Source: Rothia similimucilaginosa (GTDB taxonomy: Bacteria > Actinomycetota > Actinomycetes > Actinomycetales > Micrococcaceae). From it: a stretch of 64,000 nucleotides of DNA. Positions 36,365 through 46,160 of the stretch are shown piece by piece (the stretch's first letter is position 1; every line of letters starts with the position of its first letter). Location of the stretch: positions 1-64,000 of the forward strand of contig NZ_JAOVAM010000006.1 of NCBI RefSeq assembly GCF_029850875.1, given 5' to 3'. Made by a program: the position numbers and the translations under genes. The notes under the pieces are model-generated. The model ran no database searches, was not told the DNA's origin, and saw nothing but the letters and a program-made list of their open reading frames with translations.

Positions 36365-36620
36365 AGGGTAAAGCTGCTTGCCACGAGTCGTGCCCGGTCA
36401 CCAACGGGGGCTTCGCCTGCATGAAATGCACAGGCGGTGCTTCTGCTATCCGCAGCAGATTAGGTGGATGCGGAAATCCTCAAAATAGGCGATATTGTTC
36501 CTTGCCGTCGATACAATAGCGGCGTAATTAGTGCTGTCGTGTTGTTATGTCTTAAGAAATACGCTACATTATTAGATATACGGTCATATGTACACGGCAT
36601 GTCCTTATGCATAATGACCA
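36365..36620. other. spacer with a plus-strand promoter-like site
   Basis: No gene is recognised. TTGTTA at 36542-36547 and TACATT at 36565-36570 have a 17-bp spacer and point to the plus strand, toward the 3' end of the peptide gene at 36683-36790. Confidence 0.4.
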
Positions 36621-36670
36621 TAAAATAAAAATGGAGCTACCAGCGATGTTAGAGCATCGCCAGCAGCCCC
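36621..36670 (-). terminator. strand-specific terminator of peptide gene
   Basis: On the minus strand GGGGCTGCTGGCGAT pairs with ATCGCTGGTAGCTCC over 15 positions, using G-U wobbles at four of them, and runs into ATTTTTATTTTAT. On the plus strand the same positions would be A-C mismatches, so it works only for the minus-strand RNA. Confidence 0.8.
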
Positions 36671-36682
36671 ACATAGGGATCT

Positions 36683-36790
36683 CTAGAAGAGATGGGAAGC
36701 GATCAACTCACACATCTCTACGAGACCAGCAAGCAGGGTAACCACATAGCTACCCCGTTCGATGAATAACCAAAAATGGTTTTCACCCAT
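36683..36790 (-). CDS. 35-residue hydrophobic peptide, type I toxin-like
   Basis: 35 aa, starting MGENHFWLFIERGSY and ending MCELIASHLF, mostly hydrophobic with charged residues spaced to allow an amphipathic or membrane helix. A strong GAGGAGGGG lies upstream, but AGGAG can pair with CTCCT directly before the ATG (36791-36805), masking it. The presumed mRNA would begin with a perfect 7-bp stem (36825-36846), from an extended -10 TGCTAAAAT at 36854-36862. A U-tailed terminator follows. These are the usual marks of type I toxin genes, but the peptide belongs to no family I know, and the assignment is inference. Confidence 0.6.
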   Translation of the reverse strand: MGENHFWLFIERGSYVVTLLAGLVEMCELIASHLF

Positions 36791-36824
36791 AGGAGTTCCC
36801 CTCCTCTCTATTTACTTGGATAGA

Positions 36825-36862
36825 GACAACGCGGAATTACGTTGTCACTGCTGATTTTAGCA
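36825..36862 (-). promoter_or_regulatory. extended -10 promoter and 5' stem of peptide gene
   Basis: On the minus strand TGCTAAAAT (complement of 36854-36862) is an extended -10 element without a good -35. Close to the predicted start, GACAACG / CGTTGTC (36825-36846) forms a perfect stem that would protect the 5' end of the RNA. Confidence 0.5.
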
Positions 36863-36970
36863 GATGACACACATTCCGCGGATTTTTGCTACCCAATTTA
36901 AGTTTGTTTATCTCAGAAATGGCGTAATGCCGCTGGAAAGCGATAAACGAATCCGGGTAGATATAATTCG

Positions 36971-37010
36971 AAAAACCCCGCTAGAGCATACTCTCTCAAG
37001 CGGGGTTTTT
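36971..37010. terminator. bidirectional terminator
   Basis: AAAAACCCCGCT pairs with AGCGGGGTTTTT, with inner GAG / CTC pairing. A second hairpin with GTTTATC / GATAAAC arms stands just upstream at 36906-36948. Confidence 0.85.
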
Positions 37011-37060
37011 CGTACCGTTATTTTTCGACGCAGCTGCTCGGTAGAGTCCACCACGTGCGC

Positions 37061-37097
37061 AAAGGCCCCACCACATATTCAATGTGGCGGGGCCTTT
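37061..37097 (-). terminator. terminator of pentapeptide gene 3
   Basis: AAAGGCCCCaCCACAT pairs with ATGTGGcGGGGCCTTT, placed directly at the end of paralogue 3. Confidence 0.88.
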
Positions 37098-37102
37098 GGA
37101 TA

Positions 37103-38743
37103 TTACTGCGCGGGCTCACTGATGTGGGTGTACTCCTGCTGCTCTTCGTCCCAGGAATCCGGGTCGTACAGCACCGCACCAACAGGGAGAATGAACGTTC
37201 TATTAAGAAGCTCCGCCTCGCCGCAGCTGAAACCGTGAGGGCTCTCCGGGCGCGCCTCGAACAGGTAATCCTGCGGATCCGCCTGTGCCGAGAACCGTGC
37301 CCTCTGCAGCCGCCTCTCCAAAGCCTCAAAGGACGGCTTAACATACATGAAGCTAGTCTGCCTGAAATCCGCGCCATGACCGAACGTCGCATCCGCGAAG
37401 TAGGCGCCCTCAAAGCTCGCCCCGTTGAAGCTCACCTCCCGCGCGAACGTTGCCTTGTAGAAGCTGACATGCGCCGTGAACGTCGTCTTACTAAAGTCGG
37501 CATCCTGCGCGAAGGTCGCGTTACTGAAGTTCGCTCCCTGCGGGAAGTCCATCTCATAGCGCGTCCTCGGAAGCGCAATAAAAGACGTCCGGCTGAACGT
37601 GGCGTCGCCGTCGAACCGCGCCCCACCAAAATCCTCGTACTGTGTGAAGGACGCCCCGCTAAAGTCCGCCGCGCTCGCAAAGCGTACGTTGCTGAACATT
37701 GCGGACTGCTTGGTCACTATACCGGCAAAGCGCGCGGCCCCGCCGAAAAGCGACTTGGAGAACACCGAGGGGCGGTTGAAGACCGACGCGGCGAAGTGCG
37801 CTTCATCGTGGAACGTGGAGGCGGTGAATACTGCCTTTCCGTCGAAGGTGACCGCCGCGAAGCTGGCTATGCCTGCGGTGTTCAGGCGTGAGAAGTCGGC
37901 ATCGGATTTGAAAGCGGATACCGCGAAGTCAGCCGCAGCCGAGAAGACCGCGTCTGAGAAGTCAGCCTCGTCGGTGAAGGTTACGGTTGCGAAGCTTGCC
38001 GCGTCTGCAAAGCGTGCCCCGCTGAACTCTGCCGCGCCTGCGAAGTGTGCGGCACTGAAGCCCACCCAGTCGTTGAAGTTCGCGCCGTGGAAGGATGCGT
38101 CAGCGGTGAACTGCGCTGCGGAGAAGATGGTGTCACCGTGGAAGGTTGCGCCGAAGAAATCCGCCGGGCCGTAGAAGGTTGCGGAGGCGAAATCGGCGTT
38201 TTGAAAGTGCAGCTGCCGTAGCGGGTAGAAGATGGGTGCGCCGCCAAAGTCGAAGCGCAAATCAGCCCATGTGGGCGATATCGACGGCATCGTGTGCTGG
38301 TCATCCTCGTTGTCTTTTTCGGTGCTCTCGGCGGTGGCGAGGCGGCGGCTGAACTTCATGAAGACTGTGCGGCGCACTAGCTGCTCTTCGCGTAGTGCCT
38401 CCTGATCGCGCGTAAAGTCGCCTTCGTACCCTTCGGGGGCCTCGTCTGCTTCTAGGACCTGCCGCTTCTGCGCGAGGGGGTAGGGCGTGCGGATGCACTC
38501 GGTCAGCGCGTCGATAATGGCTTGGGCTTCTTCGTGGCATACCTGCTCGGGGAGGGATACGTCGGTGAGCCATTCGTCTGCGAGGTTTACGAGCGTGTAC
38601 GCCCCGCCGAGGCGTACGGCGGGCTGCCCGTCGAGGAATTGTTCGAGTGCGTGCCTGTAGTGTTCGCGCCGCCCAGCCGGCAGGTTGTGTGCCGGGGTGT
38701 TTTTGCGTTGCCGTAGCGTGGTGAGGAGTTTGTTGAGGTTCAT
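37103..38743 (-). CDS. soluble pentapeptide-repeat protein, paralogue 3
   Basis: 546 aa, no membrane helix, unlike paralogues 1 and 2. The N-terminal module is shortened to RREHYRHALEQFLDGQPAVR-LGGAYTLVNLADEWL. The stretch EEQLVRRTVFMKFSRRLA matches the spacer of paralogue 2. Residues about 190-460 hold some 25 decad repeats (ADFSGASFTQYEDFGGARF type). The C-terminal module reads LPVGAVLYDPDSWDEEQQEY-THISEP. The gene is GC-rich like the chromosome, in contrast to paralogues 1 and 4. ATG start behind AGGAAGGG. Function is unknown. Confidence 0.87.
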   Translation of the reverse strand: MNLNKLLTTLRQRKNTPAHNLPAGRREHYRHALEQFLDGQPAVRLGGAYTLVNLADEWLTDVSLPEQVCHEEAQAIIDALTECIRTPYPLAQKRQVLEADEAPEGYEGDFTRDQEALREEQLVRRTVFMKFSRRLATAESTEKDNEDDQHTMPSISPTWADLRFDFGGAPIFYPLRQLHFQNADFASATFYGPADFFGATFHGDTIFSAAQFTADASFHGANFNDWVGFSAAHFAGAAEFSGARFADAASFATVTFTDEADFSDAVFSAAADFAVSAFKSDADFSRLNTAGIASFAAVTFDGKAVFTASTFHDEAHFAASVFNRPSVFSKSLFGGAARFAGIVTKQSAMFSNVRFASAADFSGASFTQYEDFGGARFDGDATFSRTSFIALPRTRYEMDFPQGANFSNATFAQDADFSKTTFTAHVSFYKATFAREVSFNGASFEGAYFADATFGHGADFRQTSFMYVKPSFEALERRLQRARFSAQADPQDYLFEARPESPHGFSCGEAELLNRTFILPVGAVLYDPDSWDEEQQEYTHISEPAQ

Positions 38744-38833
38744 TGTGGTGTGCCCTTCCTGCTCCGGTGCTGGCTTATAACCAGCATAGGGGAGAGCCCC
38801 ACCCTTGCGCGCTCGCGCTGGTTAAAAGAAGAT

Positions 38834-38864
38834 GCCCCGCCTGCACGAGATGCGCAGGCGGGGC
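38834..38864 (-). terminator. terminator of pentapeptide gene 4
   Basis: GCCCCGCCTGC pairs perfectly with GCAGGCGGGGC; on the minus strand it continues into a T-rich stretch (ATCTTCTTTT). Confidence 0.85.
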
Positions 38865-38997
38865 TCTTAATATCGTCCTTACTGTCTTCTAGTGTATTCA
38901 TCTGATAAATATATAGCGGAAGTAAAGACAATCAAATTCTAAAATAAGGTGTATTATTAAAAATAAATTTATATATGATGGTTCAAGTTAGAATAAT

Positions 38998-39933
38998 CTA
39001 ATTTGGTTCAATTCCTTGCTGCTTTTGTCGGGGAAGAATTTTGATATCATCTTCGCCTGTGTCTGGATTGAAAAGACCTGCTCCAGATGGGAGTAATTTA
39101 GTAACTCCCTCGAAAGTTACTTCTCCCATTCTCGTCCTTTCGAAAGCACTTTCGGGGCGGAATGTGTGGTCATGTTTGTTGGAGAAATAGGCCGCGTTCA
39201 TGCTGGTGTACATTCCGTCACGACAGTCCTCGCTGAACCGAATTTCATCAAAAACTGAATTTTCGTAAAAATGGGCAAACATAAATGCAAAAGCATCCTG
39301 ATAGCTTATGTCCAAATCAGAGAACTCGGCGTATCCAAAGAAATCAAAACTAATAAAAATCATTTTGCCAGCAATTTCTGAAGACTTGATAAAAAATCCT
39401 CCCTCGGAACTGCCTCTCCAGAACCTGCATTCGCCGGAGAATTTGCATGATTCAAATCCTGCGGGGGGTTTAAATTTTGAGTTGGAAAAATCTACATTAT
39501 GCAGGTGGAGGTCTTTTATTGGTACGGCAATGTCGAGATTGGATAATTGGTATTTAATTTCATTCCATAAGGGGCTATATTTGGAATTTTTTCGATCGAT
39601 ATTTTTGTATATGTCACTTATCTTCTGAAGGATTAGAAGAATGTCAGATTTTGATTTATTGGAATCAGCTTGAAATGTTTTACAGAGATTATCTATGATT
39701 TCCTGTGACTCTTTAATTGTCTCTTCTTGGCAACCTTCTGGATATGATTTTAGCCACTCGTTGGCAAGATTAAAGTAGTCGTCAATGTTTGATTTATTGA
39801 TTGATTTCACGCCATTGGAAAATGTTTTAAACTGCTCATTTCTTTCGTTCTTCAAGCGCTCCCACTCTTTATCTGGTTCACTTTCTGATGTGTTCCGAAA
39901 ATTTGCTGAAAGCTTTCGTAATTTCTCGAGCAT
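38998..39933 (-). CDS. diverged pentapeptide-family protein, paralogue 4
   Basis: 311 aa, soluble, AT-rich gene. The relation to its neighbours shows in ANEWLKSYPEGCQEETIKES (compare DEWL...QVIINNLC), in LHLHNVDFSNSKFKPPAGFE at the start of a short repeat stretch, and in the C-terminal LPSGAGLFNPDTGEDD, which matches LPVGAVLYDPDSWDEE. Only a few recognisable repeats remain. ATG start behind GACAGGAGATATCTC, the same ribosome-binding block as paralogues 1 and 2. It may be a truncated or specialised member. Confidence 0.78.
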   Translation of the reverse strand: MLEKLRKLSANFRNTSESEPDKEWERLKNERNEQFKTFSNGVKSINKSNIDDYFNLANEWLKSYPEGCQEETIKESQEIIDNLCKTFQADSNKSKSDILLILQKISDIYKNIDRKNSKYSPLWNEIKYQLSNLDIAVPIKDLHLHNVDFSNSKFKPPAGFESCKFSGECRFWRGSSEGGFFIKSSEIAGKMIFISFDFFGYAEFSDLDISYQDAFAFMFAHFYENSVFDEIRFSEDCRDGMYTSMNAAYFSNKHDHTFRPESAFERTRMGEVTFEGVTKLLPSGAGLFNPDTGEDDIKILPRQKQQGIEPN

Positions 39934-40617
39934 GAGATATCTCCTGTCTACGGTGATAGGTGTGGTTCTAAGTTTGGGCGTAGCTTGCGCTAGTGCTTCT
40001 GCTCTGTGAAAGCAAGCTACCTAATCATTGTAAGTGTGTAGAGATGTGTCTTGCAGTATTTTTGTGTGATTTTTCGGTGAATATTCTATAGCTGCCGCTT
40101 GTGTCTGCTTAGGGAGGTAGCAAAGCCTCATTGTGAAGGGCTCTCTATCTACTGTCTATCTACTGTTGAGCTCGTCGTTCATGTTGCACACTGGGGGGGG
40201 GGCTTTTCCCTTGCTCTACCTGTCAAATTAATGAATTTTGGTATGGGGGCTTCCTCTAGATTAGTTCCCTGGGTTAGGAATCGCGATGGTGTGAACCTGG
40301 ATATTGACGGAGCATGGCGGGTGCTCATAGCTGAGGTATCAGCATGAAGCACCACACCCTATATAGGAGCCCCTCGGCGCCTCTCCCACCCCAATTTTTG
40401 GGTTTTCCGCCCCGTTTTTAAAAAATTTTCCGCCCAATCGCGCCCCATATGTCCGCCGTGCGCTGAATCGCCTCGCTGCACCCTCACCCAACGCAAAACC
40501 CCCGGAATTTCGGGGTAAAACTGCCCATTTACGCCTCGCCGCCACCCTAAAATCCCCCGTAAAACGGCCATCCAGAACCCCGAAAAACCCACCCTTCACG
40601 CCCCTCCACACAAAAAA
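39934..40617. other. spacer between pentapeptide island and dnaK
   Basis: About 680 bp. It holds a run of ten G (40193-40202) and a short CCCCGGAATTTCGGGG inverted repeat (40502-40517). An 82-codon frame at 40099-40347 crosses the G run but lacks family-like features, so no gene is claimed. Confidence 0.5.
40193..40202. repeat. G10 homopolymer tract
   Basis: Ten consecutive G in an otherwise moderate-GC spacer. It would be a slippage hotspot, but no convincing gene surrounds it. Confidence 0.85.
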
Positions 40618-40638
40618 GTTGAGTAAAGTTCGCTCAAC
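40618..40638 (+). promoter_or_regulatory. HAIR operator 1 of dnaK
   Basis: GTTGAGT-N7-GCTCAAC, one change per half-site from the HspR-binding HAIR consensus CTTGAGT-N7-ACTCAAG. It ends 5 bp before the -35 box of dnaK. Confidence 0.9.
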
Positions 40639-40642
40639 TCTA

Positions 40643-40671
40643 TTGACAGCCCCTCCGGGAGAGTGCATACT
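40643..40671 (+). promoter_or_regulatory. dnaK promoter
   Basis: TTGACA at 40643-40648 and CATACT at 40666-40671 with a 17-bp spacer. The -10 box runs into the second HAIR site, so bound HspR would block RNA polymerase. Confidence 0.88.
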
Positions 40672-40690
40672 TGAGTACATGAGGCTCAAG
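40670..40690 (+). promoter_or_regulatory. HAIR operator 2 of dnaK
   Basis: CTTGAGT-N7-GCTCAAG, only one base from the HAIR consensus. It covers the end of the -10 box and the transcription start. Confidence 0.93.
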
Positions 40691-40805
40691 GAAGCCGCGC
40701 AGACCACTCCACACGGAGCGTCATGCGCAGCACCGACCGCCTCCACAATTTTCAAACTAACCCGCCTCGTATTAGAAGAAGCGGGGCGCTGATCACAAGG
40801 AGTGA

Positions 40806-42644
<1,839 letters not shown>

Positions 42645-42646
42645 TC

Positions 42647-43225
42647 ATGGCTGAGCAGGAAAACGTCACCCCCGACCCGCTGGAGGAGGCATTCAACGCC
42701 CCCGCAGCGGAAGGCCACCCCGAAGCTGAATCGGCAGAAAACACCGACGACGCAGCGGAAGCCGTCGAGGCTGAGCTCCAGGACGCCGTAGAAGCAGAAT
42801 CTGCGGATGCGGCACTCGCCGCAGAGCGCCTAGACTCCCTGCTTCGCCTGCAGGCTGAGTTCACCAACTACAAGAACCGCACTGCCCGCGAAAAGGAGCA
42901 GCTGCGACTCTTCGTCATCGGTGACCTGGTCGGTTCCCTACTGCCGGTGTTCGACGACATCGACGCCGCACGCAAGCACGGTGACCTGCAGGACGGCCCC
43001 TTCGCCTCCATCGCTGCGAAGCTCGAAGAGCTGCTCGGCAAGCAAGGCGTGGAGCGTTTCGGTGAAGTAGGCGATGCCTTCGACCCGAATATCCACGAAG
43101 CTGTACTGCAGCAGCCCACCGACGAGGTGGCTGAGGATCATGTCTCCATGGTTCTGCGTTACGGCTACCGTGTGAACGACCGCGTGGTTCGTACCGCTCA
43201 GGTGGCTGTGGCTGTCGCACCGTAA
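42647..43225 (+). CDS. grpE: nucleotide exchange factor GrpE
   Basis: 192 aa. An acidic N-terminal region (about 1-60) precedes the coiled coil LLRLQAEFTNYKNRTAREKE, then the head domain with PNIHEAVLQQP. The family feature VLRYGYRVNDRVVRTAQVAV closes the protein. It releases ADP from DnaK. It is co-transcribed with dnaK (2-nt gap) and ends before a strong terminator, so dnaJ needs its own promoter. Confidence 0.97.
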   Translation: MAEQENVTPDPLEEAFNAPAAEGHPEAESAENTDDAAEAVEAELQDAVEAESADAALAAERLDSLLRLQAEFTNYKNRTAREKEQLRLFVIGDLVGSLLPVFDDIDAARKHGDLQDGPFASIAAKLEELLGKQGVERFGEVGDAFDPNIHEAVLQQPTDEVAEDHVSMVLRYGYRVNDRVVRTAQVAVAVAP

Positions 43226-43261
43226 GGTGGTCGGCTAAGCATTGGCTGAATAACTAACGAC

Positions 43262-43297
43262 GGGCGGGTGCTCTCCCTGATGGGGGAGTACCCGCCC
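43262..43297 (+). terminator. terminator after grpE
   Basis: GGGCGGGT-g-CTC-t-CCC pairs with GGG-g-GAG-t-ACCCGCCC around a 4-nt loop. The T run is poor, so read-through is possible. Confidence 0.75.
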
Positions 43298-43407
43298 TGA
43301 TGTTTGCCTGGCTCGCTATGCTCGGTGTTGGCGTGGGTTTCGGCGAGCTGTGGCGGCGGTTAACAGGCTTGTAGGGGTGCTATTTTTTGGGGCTCAGCCC
43401 TTTCAAA

Positions 43408-43437
43408 ATTGAGTCAAGTAGACTAAACTTTTATATA
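43408..43437 (+). promoter_or_regulatory. dnaJ promoter with degenerate HAIR site
   Basis: ATTGAGT-N7-ACTAAAC (43408-43428) differs from the HAIR consensus at three or four positions. Its left half is also the -35 box TTGAGT, and TATATA (43432-43437) stands 17 bp further as -10. HspR probably acts here too. Confidence 0.7.
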
Positions 43438-43524
43438 GAGTATTAAGACAAGCACGCGGTGCCCCTGCAAGCCGTCCCGTAACCGAGGAGGGCGGCGCAT
43501 CACCGCACGAAGGAGAAACACAAC

Positions 43525-44502
43525 ATGGCAAGCGAAAACTGGATAACTGACGACTTCTACAAGACCCTAGGTGTTAGCGAAGATGCCAGCGAAAGCGACA
43601 TTAAGAAGGCGTATCGCAAGCTCTCACGCAAGTACCACCCGGACCTTAACCCCGGCGACGCCGCAGCAGAGAAGAAGTTCAAGGAAATCTCGGAAGCATA
43701 CGATGTGCTCTCCGATAAGAAGCAGCGTGAAGAGTATGACCAGATCCGCCGCTACGGTGCCGCAGGCATGGGGGGTTTCGGCGGTGGCGGTTACACCGGT
43801 TACCCCGGCGCGGACGCATTCGGTGGCTTCAGCAACGGCGGCGCAGGGATCAACATTGACGACCTGCTCGGCGGCCTCTTCGGTGGCAGTGCCGGCGGCT
43901 CCCGACGCTCCGCAGGCTTCACCAGCGCAGACTTCGGCGGCATGGGTGGTGGCGGCTTCGGCGGCGCACAGCACGCAGCACCCGAAGAAAGTACTACCAG
44001 CACCCGCATCAGCCTCGCCCAGGCATACACCGGCGCGACCGTGACTGTGTTCCTGCCGGACGGCTCCCACACCGAGGCACGCATCCCCGCAGGTATCAAG
44101 GACGGTCAGAAGGTTCGACTGCGCGGCAAGGGTCTGCGCGGCGGTGACCTGAAGGTCACCGTGCGCGTCTCCGAAGATTCCGTGTACTCCCGCGAGGGCA
44201 ACAACCTGATTCTGCGCGCACCCGTCACCCTCGCCGAGGCCGTCGACGGCGCCGTGATTGAGGTGCCCCTGCCCGACGCATCCACCGTGAAACTGCGCTT
44301 GGCACCCGGCCAGGTCGGCCGCCGACTGCGTGCTAAGGGCCGCGGCTTCAAGGCTAAGGGCGGCGACGGCGACCTGCTGGTCATCCCCGAAATCGTACTC
44401 CCCACCGAGCTGAGCGCAGAGGCGCAGGAAGCATTCGATAAATTCGTAAAACTGGTACCGCAGGAGGACCCGCGTAAGGATCTGTTGAAGAAGGCGAAGT
44501 AA
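43525..44502 (+). CDS. dnaJ: DnaJ-family co-chaperone without zinc domain
   Basis: 325 aa. J domain at the N-terminus with the HPD triad at residues 38-40 (RKYHPDLNPGD). A Gly/Phe-rich linker (about 75-145) follows. The two beta domains (TGATVTVFLPDGSHTEARIP and VIEVPLPDASTVKLRLAPGQ) complete the protein. The four CxxCxGxG zinc repeats of classical DnaJ are absent, so it is the CbpA/type B kind found next to hspR in other actinobacteria. It stimulates the DnaK ATPase. AAGGAG upstream; hspR follows after 3 nt. Confidence 0.94.
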   Translation: MASENWITDDFYKTLGVSEDASESDIKKAYRKLSRKYHPDLNPGDAAAEKKFKEISEAYDVLSDKKQREEYDQIRRYGAAGMGGFGGGGYTGYPGADAFGGFSNGGAGINIDDLLGGLFGGSAGGSRRSAGFTSADFGGMGGGGFGGAQHAAPEESTTSTRISLAQAYTGATVTVFLPDGSHTEARIPAGIKDGQKVRLRGKGLRGGDLKVTVRVSEDSVYSREGNNLILRAPVTLAEAVDGAVIEVPLPDASTVKLRLAPGQVGRRLRAKGRGFKAKGGDGDLLVIPEIVLPTELSAEAQEAFDKFVKLVPQEDPRKDLLKKAK

Positions 44503-44505
44503 ACC

Positions 44506-44976
44506 ATGGCATCTCGAGAATCATCATCTAAGTCCCGTAGCGGCAAACCATTGCACAGTGTGGACCGCCCGGTTTTCGTGATTTCTGTGGCGGCTGAACT
44601 GGCCGGCATGCACCCACAGACTCTGCGCCAGTACGACCGTATTGGCCTGGTCCAGCCTTCGCGTGCGCCGGGTAAGGCGCGCCGCTATTCGCAGCGTGAT
44701 GTGAACCGTCTGCAGCAGATTCAGCAGCTCTCGCAGGAAGGTGTCTCCCTGGAAGGTATTCGCCGCATTATTGAGCTGGAATCCCTCGTGGAGCAGCAAC
44801 AGGAGCAGATCGCGGCGTTGCAGCGTCAGGTTGAGGACGCGAAGGTGAAGCTGGGCATGGCGGAGCGCGTGTTCGCCGCCGGTACCAGTGGCGATGTGGT
44901 GCATATTGCCCGCGGTACCCGCCCGGCGCCTCGTCGGCGTTCTTCGGCGGTGGTGCTCTACCGTAAGCCGCGTTAA
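44506..44976 (+). CDS. hspR: MerR-family heat-shock repressor HspR
   Basis: 156 aa. The winged-helix region reads VFVISVAAELAGMHPQTLRQ-YDRIGLVQPSR, the HspR version of the MerR DNA-binding motif. A coiled coil follows (LVEQQQEQIAALQRQVEDAK), then a basic tail. HspR binds HAIR sites together with DnaK and represses the locus until unfolded proteins titrate DnaK away; that is known for Streptomyces and mycobacteria. The three sites reported upstream fit this loop. It is co-transcribed with dnaJ. Confidence 0.95.
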   Translation: MASRESSSKSRSGKPLHSVDRPVFVISVAAELAGMHPQTLRQYDRIGLVQPSRAPGKARRYSQRDVNRLQQIQQLSQEGVSLEGIRRIIELESLVEQQQEQIAALQRQVEDAKVKLGMAERVFAAGTSGDVVHIARGTRPAPRRRSSAVVLYRKPR

Positions 44977-45113
44977 CCTGTTAGGCTAGGATAAACGGCT
45001 CGGCTGTTCTGGCCCATCTACGCTAGTCAGCCACCCATATAGGCTTGTGCGTCTTAGCGTTGTGCGAGCGAGGTAGGGTAGACCCCCGCCCGCATGCACT
45101 CAGACCCACACAC

Positions 45114-45158
45114 AAGAAGGTGAGGCTCCCCGAATGATCGGGGAGCCTCACCTTCTTT
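45114..45158. terminator. bidirectional terminator
   Basis: AAGAAGGTGAGGCTCCCCGA pairs perfectly over 20 bp with the sequence ending CTCACCTTCTT, around an ATGA loop. It separates hspR from trmB. Confidence 0.95.
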
Positions 45159-45223
45159 AACGTATGCACTTTGCGCGGCGGCGGGAAATCACATGGCGGT
45201 AACTCTTGCTAGCGCTGCTCCGC

Positions 45224-46030
45224 TTACTTGCGGCGGTAAGTCAGATCGTGCGCGCGGCGGCCCGCCTCCTGAGCCTTACGCTCAAAGCTGGTGAGAGTAC
45301 GACCCTCCCAACGCGGAGCCCAGCCACCCAGCGGATCCTCCTCGGTCGCACCGGCGCCTGGGTTCACGTTCTCAAAGTCGGGGTGCGCCTCCAGAACCTC
45401 ACGCATGACCAGGGCGTACTCCTCCCAGTCAGTCGCCAGACGCCAAATGCCGCCGGGCTTGAGCACACGCGCAACCTTATCAGCAAACGCCGGGGACACC
45501 AGGCGGCGCTTGTGGTGGCGGGACTTGTGCCAGGGATCCGGGAAGAACACCCACAGCTCATCCACGGAGTTCTCCTCAAGCATGTTGTCGAGCAGCTCGG
45601 GTGCGTTCGCCTGAGCCACACGCACGTTCTCCACGCCGGCGTTACCCATCTTCAGCAGCAGGTCTGCGATGCCGGGGGTGTACACCTCAACGGCAAGGAA
45701 GTTTGCCTCGGGCACCTCAACTGCGCGGTGCACGATTGCCTCTCCCAGACCGGAACCAATCTCGACGACCTGGTACGCCTTACGGCCGTAAATCTTGACC
45801 GGGTCGAAAGTCGCCTCGGGGGCTACGGAAGTATCGGTGCGCAGGCGCGGGATGTCCAGCACATGGGTGGGGGAGTAGGCGTCCCACGCCTTCTGACGAC
45901 GCGCGGTGAGGCGGTCACCGCGGCGGACGAAGGAGTAGGGCTGGCGGAAGAATTCCACGGGAACCGGCTTCTTGGCCTTTTCTTCGGTAGATTCGGGTGC
46001 CTGGCTAGGCTGTGTGTTCTCAGTAGACAT
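45224..46030 (-). CDS. trmB: tRNA (guanine-N7-)-methyltransferase
   Basis: 268 aa. It methylates G46 in the variable loop of tRNAs. Motifs: VVEIGSGLGEAIVHRA (SAM loop), FLAVEVYTPGIADLL, and the TrmB-specific VFFPDPWHKSRHHKRRL with following VSPAFADKVARVL. The N-terminal 60 residues are a polar extension. It is a single gene between two terminators, downstream of a DoxX gene. Confidence 0.95.
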   Translation of the reverse strand: MSTENTQPSQAPESTEEKAKKPVPVEFFRQPYSFVRRGDRLTARRQKAWDAYSPTHVLDIPRLRTDTSVAPEATFDPVKIYGRKAYQVVEIGSGLGEAIVHRAVEVPEANFLAVEVYTPGIADLLLKMGNAGVENVRVAQANAPELLDNMLEENSVDELWVFFPDPWHKSRHHKRRLVSPAFADKVARVLKPGGIWRLATDWEEYALVMREVLEAHPDFENVNPGAGATEEDPLGGWAPRWEGRTLTSFERKAQEAGRRAHDLTYRRK

Positions 46031-46160
46031 ACCTAAAAGAATAGCGTAGCGCCGCTACACCGTGCGGTTTCGTGGTGTGTGGGGCTGGCGTGACGCTGAG
46101 CTATCCGAGCGTAGGGTGGGCGCGATGTACATCCTACGGGCGTAGAAATTTAGCGAGCAT

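Noticed and set aside
32652-39933. Mobile element or prophage carrying the pentapeptide genes
   Set aside because: No integrase, transposase, phage gene or flanking direct repeat was found around the island.
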